Positions 62,033 to 64,000 of a stretch of 64,000 nucleotides of DNA are shown here, in pieces. The position numbers and the translations under genes are program-made. The stretch covers positions 53,243 through 117,242 of the forward strand of contig DXAA01000003.1 of NCBI GenBank assembly GCA_019117285.1, given 5' to 3'. Position 1 is the stretch's first letter, and every line of letters starts with the position of its first letter. The DNA comes from Candidatus Limosilactobacillus intestinigallinarum. GTDB taxonomy: Bacteria; Bacillota; Bacilli; Lactobacillales; Lactobacillaceae. Under the pieces are notes generated by a model that saw only the letters and a list, made by a program, of their open reading frames with translations, was not told the origin of the DNA and ran no database searches.

Positions 62033-62106
62033 GGTCCGTACGAGACTCGAACTCGTGATCTCATCCGTGACAGGGATGCGTCCTAAACCAACTAGACCAA
62101 CGGACC
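62033..62106 (-). tRNA. tRNA-Asp (GTC) copy 1
   Basis: Cloverleaf; loop CTGTCAC. Confidence 0.93.
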
Positions 62107-62112
62107 AAAAAT

Positions 62113-62185
<73 letters not shown>

Positions 62186-62196
62186 ATAATGAAAAG

Positions 62197-62268
62197 TGAC
62201 CCGTGCGGGATTTGAACCCACGATACCAGCGTGAAAGGCTGGTGTCTTAACCACTTGACTAACGGGTC
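62197..62268 (-). tRNA. tRNA-Glu (TTC)
   Basis: Cloverleaf; loop CTTTCAC. Confidence 0.93.
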
Positions 62269-62274
62269 ATTAAC

Positions 62275-62362
62275 GGAGAATGAGGGATTCGAACCCTCGC
62301 GCCGCTTTCGCGACCTACACCCTTAGCAGGGGCGCCTCTTCAGCCAACTTGAGTAATTCTCC
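62275..62362 (-). tRNA. tRNA-Ser (GCT)
   Basis: Long variable arm; loop CTGCTAA. Confidence 0.93.
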
Positions 62363-62366
62363 ATAA

Positions 62367-62441
<75 letters not shown>

Positions 62442-62445
62442 ATAA

Positions 62446-62516
62446 AGCGGGTAACGAGAATCGAACTCGCGACAACAGCTTGGAAGGCTGTGGTTTTACC
62501 ACTAAACTATACCCGC
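62446..62516 (-). tRNA. tRNA-Gly (TCC)
   Basis: Cloverleaf; anticodon TCC. Confidence 0.93.
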
Positions 62517-62534
62517 AATATTATTTACTTGTAA

Positions 62535-62607
62535 TGGCGCGGGACGGAATCGAACCGCCGACACACGGAGCTTCAATCCGTTGCTCTACCAACTGAGCTA
62601 CCGAGCC
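62535..62607 (-). tRNA. tRNA-Phe (GAA), T4-C69 acceptor mismatch
   Basis: GGCTCGG / CCGCGCC acceptor; loop TTGAAGC. Confidence 0.9.
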
Positions 62608-62617
62608 AAACTGAAGC

Positions 62618-62691
62618 GGTCCGTACGAGACTCGAACTCGTGATCTCATCCGTGACAGGGATGCGTCCTAAACCAACTAGACCAACGGACC
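62618..62691 (-). tRNA. tRNA-Asp (GTC) copy 2
   Basis: Identical to copy 1. Confidence 0.93.
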
Positions 62692-62696
62692 AAAAT

Positions 62697-62769
<73 letters not shown>

Positions 62770-62779
62770 ATAATAAGAA

Positions 62780-62866
62780 GGAGGATGAGGGATTCGAACC
62801 CTCGCGTCGCTCTCACGGCCTAGCGGTTTTCAAGACCGCCCCCTTCAGCCACTTGGGTAATCCTCC
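62780..62866 (-). tRNA. tRNA-Ser (TGA)
   Basis: Long variable arm; loop CTTGAAA. Confidence 0.93.
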
Positions 62867-62897
62867 ATAATATGAATGTGTTCACCAAAACAATTGA

Positions 62898-62971
62898 TGG
62901 ACCTTGTAGGACTCGAACCTACGACCGGGCGGTTATGAGCCGCTTGCTCTAACCAACTGAGCTAAAGGTCC
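62898..62971 (-). tRNA. CAT-anticodon tRNA resembling tRNA-Ile2 (lysidine type)
   Basis: GGACCTTTAGCTCAG...CTCATAA...; distinct from the elongator Met next to it. Confidence 0.8.
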
Positions 62972-62987
62972 AAAACAGCCAGGTAAA

Positions 62988-63061
62988 TCGCGGCGGGGGG
63001 GATCGAACCCTCGACCTCCCGGGTATGAACCGGACGCTCTAGCCAGCTGAGCTACACCGCG
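62988..63061 (-). tRNA. tRNA-Met (CAT, elongator)
   Basis: CGCGGTGTAGCTCAGCTGGCTAGAGCG...TTCATAC. Confidence 0.88.
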
Positions 63062-63084
63062 AAAACTAATATTAAATTAGTAAG

Positions 63085-63158
63085 TCGGGAAAACAGGATT
63101 CGAACCTGCGACCCCCTGGTCCCAAACCAGGTGCTCTACCAAGCTGAGCTATTTCCCG
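63085..63158 (-). tRNA. tRNA-Pro (TGG)
   Basis: Cloverleaf; loop TTTGGGA. Confidence 0.93.
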
Positions 63159-63165
63159 AAAAAAG

Positions 63166-63239
63166 TGCACCCAGAAGGAGTCGAACCTTCAACCTTCTGA
63201 TTCGTAGTCAGACACTCTATCCAATTGCGCTATGGGTGC
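63166..63239 (-). tRNA. tRNA-Arg (ACG)
   Basis: Cloverleaf; loop CTACGAA. Confidence 0.93.
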
Positions 63240-63247
63240 ATAATAAG

Positions 63248-63333
63248 TGCCGAGGACCGGGATCGAACCGGTACGGTTATCACTAACCGCGGGATTTTAA
63301 GTCCCGTGCGTCTGCCAATTCCGCCACCCCGGC
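63248..63333 (-). tRNA. tRNA-Leu (TAA)
   Basis: Long variable arm; loop CTTAAAA. Confidence 0.93.
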
Positions 63334-63349
63334 ATTATAGAACTGGCAA

Positions 63350-63421
63350 AGCGGAAGACGGGATTCGAACCCGCGACCCCCACCATGGCAAGGTGATGTT
63401 CTACCACTGAACTACTTCCGC
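63350..63421 (-). tRNA. tRNA-Gly (GCC)
   Basis: Cloverleaf; loop TTGCCAT. Confidence 0.93.
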
Positions 63422-63429
63422 ATATTTAG

Positions 63430-63502
63430 TGCCGACTAGAGGATTCGAACCTCCGACCCCCTGTTTACAAGACAGATGCTCTGCCAACTGAGCTAAGTCG
63501 GC
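63430..63502 (-). tRNA. tRNA-Thr (TGT)
   Basis: Cloverleaf; loop CTTGTAA. Confidence 0.93.
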
Positions 63503-63546
63503 ATGGACAACACATTCATTATACCAAACCGATAGCTGTTTGGCAA

Positions 63547-63619
63547 TGAGCCGTGTGGGGATCGAACCCACGACCCTCTGATTAAAAGTCAGATGCTCTA
63601 CCAACTGAGCTAACGGCTC
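63547..63619 (-). tRNA. tRNA-Lys (TTT)
   Basis: Cloverleaf; loop CTTTTAA. Confidence 0.93.
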
Positions 63620-63621
63620 AA

Positions 63622-63694
63622 TGGAGGATACAGGGCTCGAACCTGTGACCCTCTGCTTGTAAGGCAGACGCTCTCCCAACTGAGCTAATCCTCC
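63622..63694 (-). tRNA. tRNA-Val (TAC)
   Basis: Cloverleaf; loop CTTACAA. Confidence 0.93.
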
Positions 63695-63701
63695 AAAAAC
63701 C

Positions 63702-63819
63702 GCGTGGCAACGTCCTATCCTCGCAGGGAGCGATCCCCCAACTACTTTCGGCGTGTTGAAGCTTAACTTCTGTGTTCGGCATGGGAACAGGTGTATCCTT
63801 CAAGCCATCATCACCACAC
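63702..63819 (-). rRNA. rrf: 5S ribosomal RNA
   Basis: Characteristic 5S sequence between 23S and tRNA-Val. Confidence 0.93.
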
Positions 63820-63897
63820 TACCCTCTTCGGGTGAGAGCTTGTGCTCTCAAAACTAAACAATATCTAATCCCACCAACAAACCTAACCGCTTTGCTT

Positions 63898-64000
63898 GGT
63901 TAAGTCCTCGACCGATTAGTAATGGTCCGCTCCATGCATCGCTGCACTTCCACTTCCATCCTATCTACCACATCATCTCTGTGGGGTCTTACTTCCATAA
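63898..64000 (-). rRNA. rrl: 23S ribosomal RNA, 3' end (partial)
   Basis: ggttaagtcctcgaccgattagtaatggtccgctccatgcatcgctgcactt = complement of 23S 3' region. Confidence 0.93.

Noticed and set aside
63225-63803. ORFs across tRNA/5S genes (e.g. AEDRDRTGTVITNRGILSPVRL..., PLAQLVEHLTFNQRVVGSIPTR...)
   Set aside because: Classic spurious translations of tRNA/rRNA genes.

Overview
This 64 kb window is a low-GC Firmicute chromosome segment. By gene content and order it is Lactobacillaceae, probably Limosilactobacillus-like (inference). Almost all genes are on the minus strand. From left to right: (1) the 3' end of a diacylglycerol-kinase-family lipid kinase; (2) a surface-glycoprotein locus (~0.9-12.5 kb) with an Ala/Ser/Thr-rich LysM-NlpC/P60 protein, an orphan GtfB/GtfA protein O-glycosyltransferase pair, and a 2186-codon YSIRK-type Mub-like adhesin carrying a ~450-residue Ser/Gln/Gly/Asn repeat; (3) a DAP/lysine operon (lysA-dapH-deacetylase-dapA-dapB-asd) behind a lysine riboswitch, divergent from aspartokinase-dapF; (4) prs, recD2, a TPR protein, a phosphatase, mnmA, a cysteine desulfurase, mtnN, a NUDIX hydrolase, a cold-shock protein and T-box-controlled ileS; (5) the dcw division/cell-wall cluster (divIVA to mraZ); (6) ftsK, trmL, rlmA, a lactonase, an RluA-family enzyme, nadK, relQ, spxH, a C69 dipeptidase, coiA, mecA and spx; (7) a 19-tRNA array with 5S and the 3' end of 23S rRNA. 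The most interesting part is the glyco-adhesin locus. The adhesin has an in-frame TAA directly after LPQTGNDDAA, followed by an intact in-frame membrane/charged tail. gtfA is split by a frameshift that looks like a small deletion. A 14-nt homopolymer lies in a possible promoter spacer upstream of the adhesin, and the repeat shows a 627-bp (19 x 33) higher-order duplication. Together these suggest a switching or decaying glycoprotein system, or sequencing artefacts that can be tested. A structured leader before trmL and GTGG repeats at 10-bp spacing before mraZ are the best non-coding candidates elsewhere. No CRISPR array, prophage, transposase or recognisable defence system was seen. Product names come from reading the translations; no database searches were run.
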